A stretch of DNA of 64,000 bases from Chryseobacterium pennae (GTDB taxonomy: Bacteria; Bacteroidota; Bacteroidia; Flavobacteriales; Weeksellaceae), in assembly GCF_003385515.1 (NCBI RefSeq), contig NZ_QNVT01000033.1, positions 1-64,000 on the forward strand. The letters are read 5' to 3'. Positions 41,313 to 49,435 of this stretch are shown in pieces (position 1 is the first letter of the stretch; the number at the start of each line of letters is the position of its first letter). The position numbers were made by a program, and so were the translations under genes. The notes beneath the pieces are model-generated. The model was not told the DNA's origin. It saw nothing but the letters and a program-made list of their open reading frames with translations, and did not search any database.

Positions 41313-41454
41313 GATGGAAGCTAGAAGCTGGAGGATGGAAGTTTTTGAAGCCGGAATTTTAAAATAAGTTCAATTTTACTTATACCTAATTAAAATAAAG
41401 AGTTTACTAGAAGTTTAATCACTACTAGTAACTTCCAGCCTCCTTCTTCCCGCC
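41313..41454. repeat. GGAAGCTGGAGG-type inverted repeat element, copy 1
   Basis: A left arm with GGAAG-CT-GAAGCTGGAGG-TGGAAG and a right arm with CTTCCAGCCTCCTTCTTCC enclose about 90 AT-rich bases between two ligase genes. A second element of the same plan is at 54615-54804. It abuts the stop codon of the amidotransferase gene. No open reading frame. Confidence 0.55.
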
Positions 41455-41457
41455 TTT

Positions 41458-42291
41458 TTAAGCCAAAGACTCAACTTCTTTCAAAATGTTTTTTTTTGCG
41501 AACTGAAGAAATCTAGGAAGGATCTGGTTTCTGGTAAGGATGATTTTATCTTCATCATCTATCCTGTCCACCGTTTCAAGATATTTTTCCATGCCGAAGT
41601 TTTCAATCATGGCTTCTCTGTTCTTATCATCTTTAAGGTTTTCGATTAAAGCCTCAGGGCTTGCTTCCGGATGAAACTGGGTTCCAAATATTTCATCAGA
41701 AAAACGAACAGCCATTACTGCTCTTTCCAGGTTGATGTGCGGACGGAATTTTTCAATTGCCATTACAGTCATTCCCAATTCTTCAAACCGATCATGATCC
41801 GGCTCAATGAACTGATACGCTCTGGAATCTACTGCATAAAAAGGATCCTGAAGATTCTTGAATAAAAATTCTTCTCTGCCTTCCTTTGTTTTGTGTACCG
41901 GCATTACCCCAAAAGAATAGGATTTTCTTTTACAGATATTTCCTAATTTCCAGTGAATACTTGCCAATTGGAAGGAATGGCAGATCAGGAAAAGATACTT
42001 CTTATCTTCACTGTATTTGTTGTGTTCAAAAACTGAATCTAAAAAATGAGCAAACCTGTTTTCCCACTCGAAACCTTCACGGTGTGGAGTACCTGGCCCC
42101 CCTGAAGAAATAAAAATATCAAAGTCTCCAATCTCCGGCATTTCATCTTTAAACCTCACATCAAATGTCTGGATAATTACATTTTCTTCAGAGTTCTGCT
42201 GAAATGTTTCAGAAATTTCTTTAATGTTTCTAAAGCCTTGATTGACATGGTTGTTGTTCATGTCCAGCAGAGCAATTCGAATATCTTTCAT
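41458..42291 (-). CDS. Class I glutamine amidotransferase-like protein
   Basis: A 277-residue single-domain GATase. The oxyanion strand is SSGGPGTP at 62-69, the nucleophile elbow FLICHSFQLA has Cys104, and GTQFHPEAS supplies His207 and Glu209, a full Cys-His-Glu triad. The elbow reads CHS instead of the usual CxG, so it could release ammonia from glutamine or hydrolyse a gamma-glutamyl or similar amide, as in gamma-glutamyl hydrolase relatives. With the ligases around it, it probably supplies ammonia or trims an amide intermediate. The next ligase gene upstream ends 33 bases away. Confidence 0.85.
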   Translation of the reverse strand: MKDIRIALLDMNNNHVNQGFRNIKEISETFQQNSEENVIIQTFDVRFKDEMPEIGDFDIFISSGGPGTPHREGFEWENRFAHFLDSVFEHNKYSEDKKYLFLICHSFQLASIHWKLGNICKRKSYSFGVMPVHKTKEGREEFLFKNLQDPFYAVDSRAYQFIEPDHDRFEELGMTVMAIEKFRPHINLERAVMAVRFSDEIFGTQFHPEASPEALIENLKDDKNREAMIENFGMEKYLETVDRIDDEDKIILTRNQILPRFLQFAKKNILKEVESLA

Positions 42292-42324
42292 TACATCATA
42301 TTTTTTGTAAAGTTACCAAAAATA

Positions 42325-43446
42325 TTATGAAGCAGTTTCGCCATGCGTTATGCCATACTCTGTTTCTGAGATCATATAATCCACAACCTTAGTAAGATCG
42401 CCGGTGTCCTTAAAGATCTGAAGCTGCCTGTCTGCACCGGTTCCGTTTTCAAGGATTTTCCAGGCATATTCAACCTCCTGACGGCATCCTAAATCGTCTA
42501 CCACATCATCAATAAATTCCAAAAGTTCTTTTAATAAAATAGGATAAGGAACAGATTCTTCTTTCCCAAAATCAATCAGATGGGCCTCGATGCCGCTTTT
42601 GGAAGCACGCCATTTATTTTCATTCAATAAGAGTCTTCTGTAACTTCTGAAGCTAAGGTTTTGCTGGTGAAGCTTATAAATTTTAGCCACTAAACTCTGC
42701 ATAATGGCTGCAAGACATACGGTTTCATCAATTCTTAGGGGCATATCGCAAATCCTGAACTCAATGGTAGGGTAGAATGGGTGGACTCTTAAGTCCCACC
42801 AGATTTTCTTAGCATTATCGATGGTTCCTGTTTTTACCAGAAGATCAACATAGCTGTCAAACTCAGCCAATGAGTTGAAGTAACTCGGAATACCGGTTCT
42901 CGGGAATTTTACGAAAATTTCCTGTCTGTAAGATTTAAAGCCTGTATATCTTCCGATCCAGAATGGTGAATTGGTAGAAAGAGCATACACGTGTGGCAGA
43001 AAATAGCGCATTACATTCTGAATTCTTACGCCTTCCTCACGATTGGGAATTCCAATGTGTACGTGAAGTCCAAAAATAAGGTTTTCACGGGCTACATCAC
43101 CCATATCATCAACAATTTTGATGTATCTCTCTCCTTGAGTAATTGTATTGTCAGACCAATGAGAAAAAGGATGGGTTCCGCCACCGGAAACACGCAGTCC
43201 CTGTTCGTGGGCGGTGTTGATCAGGTGTCTTCTTAAATTCGTTAATTCTGCTCTGGCTTCCTGAATATTCTGACAGATTCCGGTTTCCATCTCGATCATG
43301 GATTCGTGCATTTCGTGCTTTAGATTTTCACTCAATACCGCTTTTCCGCCTTCAATGATTTTGGATACATGAGAAATCAGATCTCTGCTTTCAACATCAA
43401 TGATCTGATATTCTTCTTCGATTCCAATAGTAAACTGATGATGCAT
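42325..43446 (-). CDS. GCS2-type carboxylate-amine ligase
   Basis: A 373-residue protein of the glutamate-cysteine-ligase-2 (YbdK) family. It has FTIGIEEEYQIID at residues 5-17 (metal-binding Glu cluster), HVHIGIPN near 128 and an IEFRICDMPL block near 225. Family members use ATP to join an amino acid carboxylate to an amine, though many have no known substrate. Here the setting with ATP-grasp ligases and a GATase points to an amide or peptide product other than glutathione. It is 30 bases downstream of ligase 2. Confidence 0.88.
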   Translation of the reverse strand: MHHQFTIGIEEEYQIIDVESRDLISHVSKIIEGGKAVLSENLKHEMHESMIEMETGICQNIQEARAELTNLRRHLINTAHEQGLRVSGGGTHPFSHWSDNTITQGERYIKIVDDMGDVARENLIFGLHVHIGIPNREEGVRIQNVMRYFLPHVYALSTNSPFWIGRYTGFKSYRQEIFVKFPRTGIPSYFNSLAEFDSYVDLLVKTGTIDNAKKIWWDLRVHPFYPTIEFRICDMPLRIDETVCLAAIMQSLVAKIYKLHQQNLSFRSYRRLLLNENKWRASKSGIEAHLIDFGKEESVPYPILLKELLEFIDDVVDDLGCRQEVEYAWKILENGTGADRQLQIFKDTGDLTKVVDYMISETEYGITHGETAS

Positions 43447-43476
43447 TGTCTTGTGTTTTTTTATTCTTTTTCAATA

Positions 43477-44430
43477 TTATTTTATGGAATCTTTCACAAA
43501 GGTTCCCCAAGTGATATTTGGTTTCCCGGGAGTATATTCCTTCGCTTTTTCAATAGCCAGCTTAGCAGCATGCTCTATGATCCATGCAAAATTTTCTTCT
43601 CCTACAGAATTTTTGTCCGCATCCGGAGCAGGATTGCAGAAGTCGATAGCATAAGGAATACCATCTCTTACAGCAAATTCCACTGTATTGAAATCATATC
43701 CTAATGCTTCATTCATTTTGATCGTATAATCATGAATGGTTTTCAATAATTTTTCAAGTTTTTTACCTTGTGTCTGGTGAGTAGTGGCATACCTTAGGTG
43801 AGGCGCATTTCTAGGCTCATATGGCATGATGTGAACATATTTTCTACCCAGGCAATATACTCTGTAATAGTCATCGAAGATAATTTCCTCCTGAACCATC
43901 ATCACCAGCTGTTCCGTTTCCCCAAGTTTGTTCCAGAGATCATCAGGGTTTTCCACTCTGTAAACACTCTTCCAGCCACCACCATCGTGAGGTTTCATAT
44001 AGGCAGGGAATCCAACATAATTAAAAATATATTCCCAGTCATGTGGAAATTTCAGGTTTCTGAATGAAGTTTCCGAAGTATTGGTTGGTCTCTCATGAGA
44101 TGGAAGCAATACAGTTTTCGGTAATGGAATTCCTAATTTGCTCATGAGGGCATTATTGAAAAATTTTTCATCAGCACTCCACCAAAACGGATTATTGATT
44201 ACATAAGTTCCGTTAAGTGCTGCATTTTTCAGATAGGCTCTGTAAAAGGGAACATCCTGCGAAATTCTGTCGATGATTACTGCATAACCATAATCTGCTC
44301 CTTGTTCTAATTTGTCAATAGTAACAGGTTCAGCCACGATATCTCCACCTCCCAATTCATTTACTTTATCTATAAATGCCCAGGGAAATGTGTCTTCCAT
44401 ACCGAATAGAATTCCTACTTTTTTTGTCAT
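43477..44430 (-). CDS. RimK-like ATP-grasp ligase (cluster ligase 2)
   Basis: A 317-residue ATP-grasp protein. N-terminal pre-ATP-grasp domain (KVGILFGMEDTFPWAFIDKVNELG); ATP-binding Lys in AYMKPHDGGGWKSVYRV near 150; clamp EEIIFDDYYRVYCLGRKYVHI; metal-binding Glu and Asn/Asp in NTVEFAVRDGIPYAIDFCNPAPDAD near 265. RimK-like enzymes add amino acids to a carboxyl end. A 165-base gap with an inverted repeat separates it from the esterase gene upstream, so a separate start of transcription is possible. Confidence 0.85.
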   Translation of the reverse strand: MTKKVGILFGMEDTFPWAFIDKVNELGGGDIVAEPVTIDKLEQGADYGYAVIIDRISQDVPFYRAYLKNAALNGTYVINNPFWWSADEKFFNNALMSKLGIPLPKTVLLPSHERPTNTSETSFRNLKFPHDWEYIFNYVGFPAYMKPHDGGGWKSVYRVENPDDLWNKLGETEQLVMMVQEEIIFDDYYRVYCLGRKYVHIMPYEPRNAPHLRYATTHQTQGKKLEKLLKTIHDYTIKMNEALGYDFNTVEFAVRDGIPYAIDFCNPAPDADKNSVGEENFAWIIEHAAKLAIEKAKEYTPGKPNITWGTFVKDSIK

Positions 44431-44498
44431 AATTTTTGTTTTTAAATGGGTATATTTTATTTTTCAACAGAATCAGTGATTCTTCAGATTTCTTAAAA

Positions 44499-44559
44499 CT
44501 TAAGCGTTAAAACATTGATTCTCTTTTTAATTTAAAAATCGTTATTTTAAACACTTAAG
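44499..44559. repeat. Inverted repeat in the ligase cluster spacer
   Basis: CTTAAGCGTTAAAA (44499-44512) and TTTTAAACACTTAAG (44545-44559) are near-complements separated by 32 AT-rich bases, upstream of ligase 2. It could be an operator or an RNA hairpin that sets the ratio of upstream and downstream products. Confidence 0.45.
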
Positions 44560-44595
44560 CTATTTTATCAACTATTTTTTTTATTTGGAGGCTTT

Positions 44596-45309
44596 TTAAG
44601 GGAAATAAGTTCCTATAAATGTGGGGAATACCATTCTCCATAATGGCCAGTCGTGGCCGATCCATTTTCTTTCATCATACCAGAAATCAATGCCTTTTAC
44701 TCTTAGAATTTCTGCCATTTCAATATTTTTATCCTTACAGATATCCTGGTCAGAAGTACTCAGCACAATATGCATATGCTTATACTTCCAGGCTTCATCA
44801 TTTCTTATAAATTCCCTTGGACAGTTAAAATACACCAGGTCATCGGAATATCCATCCATAAAATTTCTTATACTGAAAGCCCCTGAGAGACAGAACAGAT
44901 GAGAAACTACATCCGGAAACCTAAAAGCAAAATTAGCAGCATGATAGCCTCCGAAACTAGCTCCCGCAACGGCTACACGATGGGTCTTATGGATTTTCTG
45001 AATGTATGGAACAAATTCCTTGATCAGGAACTGAACATACCTTTCATAGTTTCTGATTCTTTGTTGTGGTGATATTTTTTCATCATAAAAACTCCAGCTG
45101 TCAATGGTTTGAATATTATAGAGTTTTACTTTTCCCTGCTCTATGAACCAATTGATACTTCCGTTAAGGTGAAAATCATGGTTTTGGGTATATTGTCCTT
45201 GGGAAGTGGGGAACATGATGATAGGATAGCCGGAATGTCCCGTCACTTCTACTTTAAGACTTGTTCCCAATAGGTTGGAATAATAATCAGTATGTTCTAT
45301 ATGAGGCAT
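44596..45309 (-). CDS. Esterase-family alpha/beta hydrolase
   Basis: A 237-residue protein of the putative-esterase (PF00756-like) group. The nucleophile elbow is AVAGASFGGYHAA with Ser118, and the C-terminal His is in WIGHDWPLWR near residue 220. No signal peptide, so cytosolic. Being 29 bases downstream of ligase 3 it probably works on the cluster's product or intermediate, for example by releasing an ester or thioester or by acyl transfer. Substrate unknown. Confidence 0.85.
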   Translation of the reverse strand: MPHIEHTDYYSNLLGTSLKVEVTGHSGYPIIMFPTSQGQYTQNHDFHLNGSINWFIEQGKVKLYNIQTIDSWSFYDEKISPQQRIRNYERYVQFLIKEFVPYIQKIHKTHRVAVAGASFGGYHAANFAFRFPDVVSHLFCLSGAFSIRNFMDGYSDDLVYFNCPREFIRNDEAWKYKHMHIVLSTSDQDICKDKNIEMAEILRVKGIDFWYDERKWIGHDWPLWRMVFPTFIGTYFP

Positions 45310-45338
45310 TTATATTCTACTTTTATGTTTGTGTATAA

Positions 45339-46553
45339 TTAACTGCTCAGTTTGCCGGCTTTAGGAGGAAGAACATTCAGCATTTCTGCATTGATCTTTT
45401 CCGCAGCACTGTCCAGTCTGTCTTCTATCACTGAAGCATCACTGGATTTGTAAACAATTCCGGCATGGTAGTCTATAGGAAGAAATTTTACAACTTCCTC
45501 ACATTCAAACTTAGTATAGTCCGGTTCTTTATCTTTAATAAGAGCAATAATAAGACCTGCGTAATATCCGGTAGGTGGGGAGACGCTGTAGTTGTTGTTT
45601 CTTAAAAGAGCATCTTCGATCTTAGCCCATTCTCTCCATATATTAATGTTGCTTGAAGCTTCCACCAAATCAGGAATATGGGCACCGCCTACTCTTGAGG
45701 AGGTTTCCAGAAAATACCATTTTCCATTTTCCTTGCCGCGGATGAATTCCGTATGGGTAGCCCCATTGAGGAGTCCGAAGTTGGAAAGTACTCTGGAATT
45801 GATCTCTTCCAATGCTTTGAACTCATCGGAATATCTTCCTAAAGTTTTAGATCTGAAAACACCTCCTTCATGAGAAACCTGCATGGGAGGAGCCAGATAT
45901 TTTGATGCAGAAGTAAATATAATTTCCTTATTGAATGTAAGGCTGTCTACATGATAAACATCCCCTGGTTTAAAGCTTTCCAGCAGGAAAAGATGGCGCT
46001 CTTCCCCAAGCACTTCAAGGGCTTCATGAAGCTGCTCTTTGGTCATGATTTTTTTAATTCCTGATGCTGACGCTTCTGAACGGGGTTTCAATACCCATGG
46101 TGCAGGAACTCTGTCTACGAATTCATTCACGGTATCATCATTGAAAACAGCTGTGAATTCAGGAACACTGATCCCGGAATCTTTTGCCTTTTGGCGCATG
46201 GCCAGCTTATCTCTGAAATAACGGTGGGTAGTTTGTCCCATACCCGGAATACGAAACGTTTCCCGGATCAGGGCAGCCTTTTCCACATCGTAGTCATCAA
46301 GAGCGACTACAGCATCTACTTTTCTGGTTTTCATCAGGTGTGAAAAACCTTGGATCAGATGCTCCAGATCCCATACGGAAGGTTTGATTTCAGGCATATA
46401 AAATACCTCATCAATGGCATGCCAGGGCCAGTTTTTTTCTTTAAGATTTTCTGATGTTACTAAGATGATTTTATTACCAAGCCTCTTCATTTCATCCATG
46501 AAGTCATAGCCCTTGTAATAGCACGAAATACATACTATAATTTTCTCCTCCAT
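45339..46553 (-). CDS. ATP-grasp ligase of carbamoyl-phosphate-synthetase-like type (cluster ligase 3)
   Basis: A 404-residue ATP-grasp protein. Pre-ATP-grasp domain IIVCISCYYKGYDFMDEMKRLG; ATP-binding Lys in PWVLKPRSEASASGIKKI near 150-165; clamp around LLESFKPGDVYHVDSL; metal-binding Glu in ATHTEFIRGKENGKWYFLETSSRVGG near 260-285. The C-terminal 100 residues are a family extension. This ATP-grasp_4 type occurs in L-amino-acid ligases and BL00235-like dipeptide synthetases. A TATTTTTG box 30 bases upstream suggests that it heads the operon. Confidence 0.85.
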   Translation of the reverse strand: MEEKIIVCISCYYKGYDFMDEMKRLGNKIILVTSENLKEKNWPWHAIDEVFYMPEIKPSVWDLEHLIQGFSHLMKTRKVDAVVALDDYDVEKAALIRETFRIPGMGQTTHRYFRDKLAMRQKAKDSGISVPEFTAVFNDDTVNEFVDRVPAPWVLKPRSEASASGIKKIMTKEQLHEALEVLGEERHLFLLESFKPGDVYHVDSLTFNKEIIFTSASKYLAPPMQVSHEGGVFRSKTLGRYSDEFKALEEINSRVLSNFGLLNGATHTEFIRGKENGKWYFLETSSRVGGAHIPDLVEASSNINIWREWAKIEDALLRNNNYSVSPPTGYYAGLIIALIKDKEPDYTKFECEEVVKFLPIDYHAGIVYKSSDASVIEDRLDSAAEKINAEMLNVLPPKAGKLSS

Positions 46554-46582
46554 ATAATGTTTTTTAAGTTTTAGTGAATTTT

Positions 46583-46590
46583 CAAAAATA
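46583..46590 (-). promoter_or_regulatory. -7 promoter box of the ligase operon
   Basis: TATTTTTG on the minus strand matches TAnnTTTG and lies 29 bases before the ligase 3 start, in the 140-base gap after the aminopeptidase gene. No good distal box is seen. Confidence 0.45.
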
Positions 46591-46693
46591 AATGCAATTC
46601 TTTATTGTTTGATTAATATCAAAAATTGGAATATGATGCGCTTTTATGAATCACTAATCAAGTATACAGAGAATTTTTGTAATAAACTAATTT

Positions 46694-48109
46694 TTAGTGA
46701 TAATTTTCGATTAAATCCGAGAGCAATTGAACCCCATAACCGGTAGCTGCTTTTTCTTTAGCATATCCTACATTTCCAAAAGCTACACCAGCAATATCCA
46801 AATGTGCCCATTTGGGGTGATTTTCAGTGAAGTGCTCCAGAAATTTGGCTGCAATAATACAGTCTCCAATAGGCTTTAATGACATGTTTTTTAAGTCGGC
46901 TACATCAGATTGTATATCATCTTTCCAGACATCCCATAACGGAAGATTCCATAGTCTTTGGTTGGTGTGATCTCCGGTTTTAATCAAAAGCGTTTTGAGC
47001 TCTTCATTATTGGAAAACATTGCTCCGCAAGTGTCACCAAACATTCTTACTGCACTGCCCGTTAAAGTAGCCAGGTCAATAAGGAAATCTGTTTTGTAGT
47101 TTTTGACTAAATAAGAAAGTCCATCGGCAAGAATGAGTCTGCCTTCTGCATCGGTATCCATAACTTCAATAGTTTTACCATTGTAGGCTGTGATAACATC
47201 ACTTGGAAGTAGAGCTTTTTCAGAAATAGCATTGTCAGTAATCGGGAGTACGGCTATGATATTAACGGGTAAATTCATTTCAGCAGCATAGATTAAAGTT
47301 CCTAAAACAGCTGTTGCCCCACCCATGTCAGATTTCATATAATGCATATTGGTAAAGGGTTTCAGAGAAATTCCTCCAGTATCAAACAATACACATTTTC
47401 CAACCAATCCAAATGTTTTGGCGTTCTTCACTGTAGTTTTATATTCTAAAATAGTGAAAGCTGCATCATGGGCACTTCCTTGGTTAACGGCAAGATAAGC
47501 TCCAAGCCCAAGCTCTTCGCATTTCTTTCTGTTGAAAACCGTATATTTTAATTCATATTTTTTGGCCAGATTTTTAAGGTACAGGCTGAAAATATCAGGC
47601 TTTTTAAGATTGGCCGGTTTATTCATCCACTCCTGGCAGGCGATTTGCCCGTTGCTTAATGCTTCAGCCTTCTGTTCAATATGGTCTAGCTTTTTCTGGC
47701 TTAAATTTTCAAAATGAAGCTCAAATTTTGTATTCCAGAAAGGATGGTTTTTTTCAAAAGGATAGTTATAGGTTCCTATAAGCAGTCCTTTTACGAATTC
47801 CTCAAACTGTTTTTCATTAAGGAAATCGGCCAATAGCAGAGTAGGAACTGTATGTAATTTTTCCTTTTGGGTTTGTGAAAACTTTAAGGCAACCTGCTGA
47901 AGCTCGAAATTTTGCAGGGTTGATTTTCCAAGGCCGATAAAATAAGTAATCCCTTCTTCATGGGCATTCACAAAAACTTCGTGTTTTTTTCCGGTGAAGA
48001 ATGTAGCTGTATTTTTATTGAAATTCTTACTTGTTCTCGTCCATTCTTCTTCAGTGAATAAGTGGAAAACCTGAGTGTAATTTTTATTTTTTTTGTTGAT
48101 TAGTTTCAT
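46694..48109 (-). CDS. M17 leucyl aminopeptidase family protein
   Basis: A 471-residue metallo-aminopeptidase. The C-terminal catalytic domain has the two-metal site: KCVLFDTGGISLKPFTNMHYMKSDMGG near 238-264 (Lys and Asp ligands) and the signature VMDTDAEGRLILADGL near 316-331. The N-terminal 160 residues form the family's regulatory domain. M17 enzymes remove N-terminal residues from peptides or dipeptides such as Cys-Gly as hexamers. It follows the upstream esterase gene by 4 bases and could process the product of the adjacent ligase cluster or simply recycle peptides. Confidence 0.9.
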   Translation of the reverse strand: MKLINKKNKNYTQVFHLFTEEEWTRTSKNFNKNTATFFTGKKHEVFVNAHEEGITYFIGLGKSTLQNFELQQVALKFSQTQKEKLHTVPTLLLADFLNEKQFEEFVKGLLIGTYNYPFEKNHPFWNTKFELHFENLSQKKLDHIEQKAEALSNGQIACQEWMNKPANLKKPDIFSLYLKNLAKKYELKYTVFNRKKCEELGLGAYLAVNQGSAHDAAFTILEYKTTVKNAKTFGLVGKCVLFDTGGISLKPFTNMHYMKSDMGGATAVLGTLIYAAEMNLPVNIIAVLPITDNAISEKALLPSDVITAYNGKTIEVMDTDAEGRLILADGLSYLVKNYKTDFLIDLATLTGSAVRMFGDTCGAMFSNNEELKTLLIKTGDHTNQRLWNLPLWDVWKDDIQSDVADLKNMSLKPIGDCIIAAKFLEHFTENHPKWAHLDIAGVAFGNVGYAKEKAATGYGVQLLSDLIENYH

Positions 48110-48113
48110 AAAT

Positions 48114-49238
48114 TTAGTTCTTAATGCTTTGTTGTTGTGGTTTTACTTCTACAGGGTTTTCAGTGTTGTCATAATACAGCCATTCGATAGCCCGCGGAAA
48201 TTCCTGTGACCAGTAAAATTCACTGTGGGTTCCTTCTGGATTGATGTTGGTCCTGAATTCGAAGTCGAAAAAACTCTTTTTTTCCCATCTTTTCAGATAT
48301 TCTTCGAAAATATGAATTCTTTTAACCATTTTAGATCCTTCCTGCCCGCCACCATATAAGTATATTTTGGTCTTAAATGGAACCCGGAAGTTCATCATTG
48401 GAAAATTATTGTTAGGCTCTACCCATAGAGAAGGGGAGAAAATTAATAATTTAGAATAAACTTCGGGATAAAGAAATCCACTGTAGATGCTGATCAGAGC
48501 CCCTAATGAACTTCCTCCGATTCCTGTATTATCCCTATCTTTTTTGGTGCGATAATTTGCATCTACATAAGGTTTTAAAGTGTCTGTGATAAAACGGATG
48601 TATTTCTTCCCTTCGGAGCCATTGGCGACGTTATCATTATCAAAGATGTACTCTTTGATCCGGTCTTCACTTCCATGTTCTATGGCAATGACGATAATGT
48701 CTCCCCGTCCGTATTCTGCAAGAATAGAGAGCTTTTTATCGATTTCCCAGTTCCCGAAACCGCTTCCTTCATTGAAAAGGTTTTGAGCATCCTGAAGATA
48801 TAAAACGGGATAGCTCTTATCTGAAGTATGATAATCATAAGGAAGCACTGCCCATATTTTACGGTAACGATCCAGCTGCGGGATATAGAATTTCTCGGAA
48901 ATCACTTCAGCAGTAGGAAAGAATTCTTCCTTGAAAGGGCCCCAGTTTAGCCTCCATTTTTCAACTGTATCAGACGTTTTCTGTAGTGTTTTTTTTGTTT
49001 TCCGGTTAGGAGTGATATTTCCGTATTTATCCAGCTCTACATTTTCCCAGCCTCCTTTGGTGAATTTGTATTCAATTTCATCAGCAAGTTTTTCATCTTC
49101 AATTTCTATGAAATAATGAAACGAATCTGATAGTTTGAGCTGGTAATTATAGTCTTTTGGATTCCAATTGTTGAAATTTCCGGTGATAAATACTGGTCTG
49201 TCATCTTTTTCAACAGTATAAAGTTCAAACCTCATCAT
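48114..49238 (-). CDS. Esterase with N-terminal glycogen-binding-like domain
   Basis: A 374-residue protein. Residues 1-95 form an E-set/CBM48-like beta domain (PVFITGNFNNWNPKDY). Residues 110-355 form an alpha/beta hydrolase of the enterochelin-esterase (Fes-like, PF00756) type with nucleophile elbow GIGGSSLGALIS near residue 240 and a C-terminal EGTHSEFYW His. There is no signal peptide. The front domain's GNFNNWN motif is also found in the N-terminal domain of the divergent glgB product, so carbohydrate association is possible. It begins the operon with the M17 aminopeptidase gene. Confidence 0.85.
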   Translation of the reverse strand: MMRFELYTVEKDDRPVFITGNFNNWNPKDYNYQLKLSDSFHYFIEIEDEKLADEIEYKFTKGGWENVELDKYGNITPNRKTKKTLQKTSDTVEKWRLNWGPFKEEFFPTAEVISEKFYIPQLDRYRKIWAVLPYDYHTSDKSYPVLYLQDAQNLFNEGSGFGNWEIDKKLSILAEYGRGDIIVIAIEHGSEDRIKEYIFDNDNVANGSEGKKYIRFITDTLKPYVDANYRTKKDRDNTGIGGSSLGALISIYSGFLYPEVYSKLLIFSPSLWVEPNNNFPMMNFRVPFKTKIYLYGGGQEGSKMVKRIHIFEEYLKRWEKKSFFDFEFRTNINPEGTHSEFYWSQEFPRAIEWLYYDNTENPVEVKPQQQSIKN

Positions 49239-49435
49239 AAGTGTTTAATAAATATTAGTTGGCTAAATTTATAAAAAAGATTGTTTTGGAATCATAAAAA
49301 AGTGAATTAAAAAATGATATATTTGATAGGAAACGAAAGAGGAAAAGGAACTTGATAATTATTTGATGAATAATTCATCGCTGTTGCCAGTATTTTTCGT
49401 AGTTTCAAGCAAAATATAAATACAAACTGATTTTG

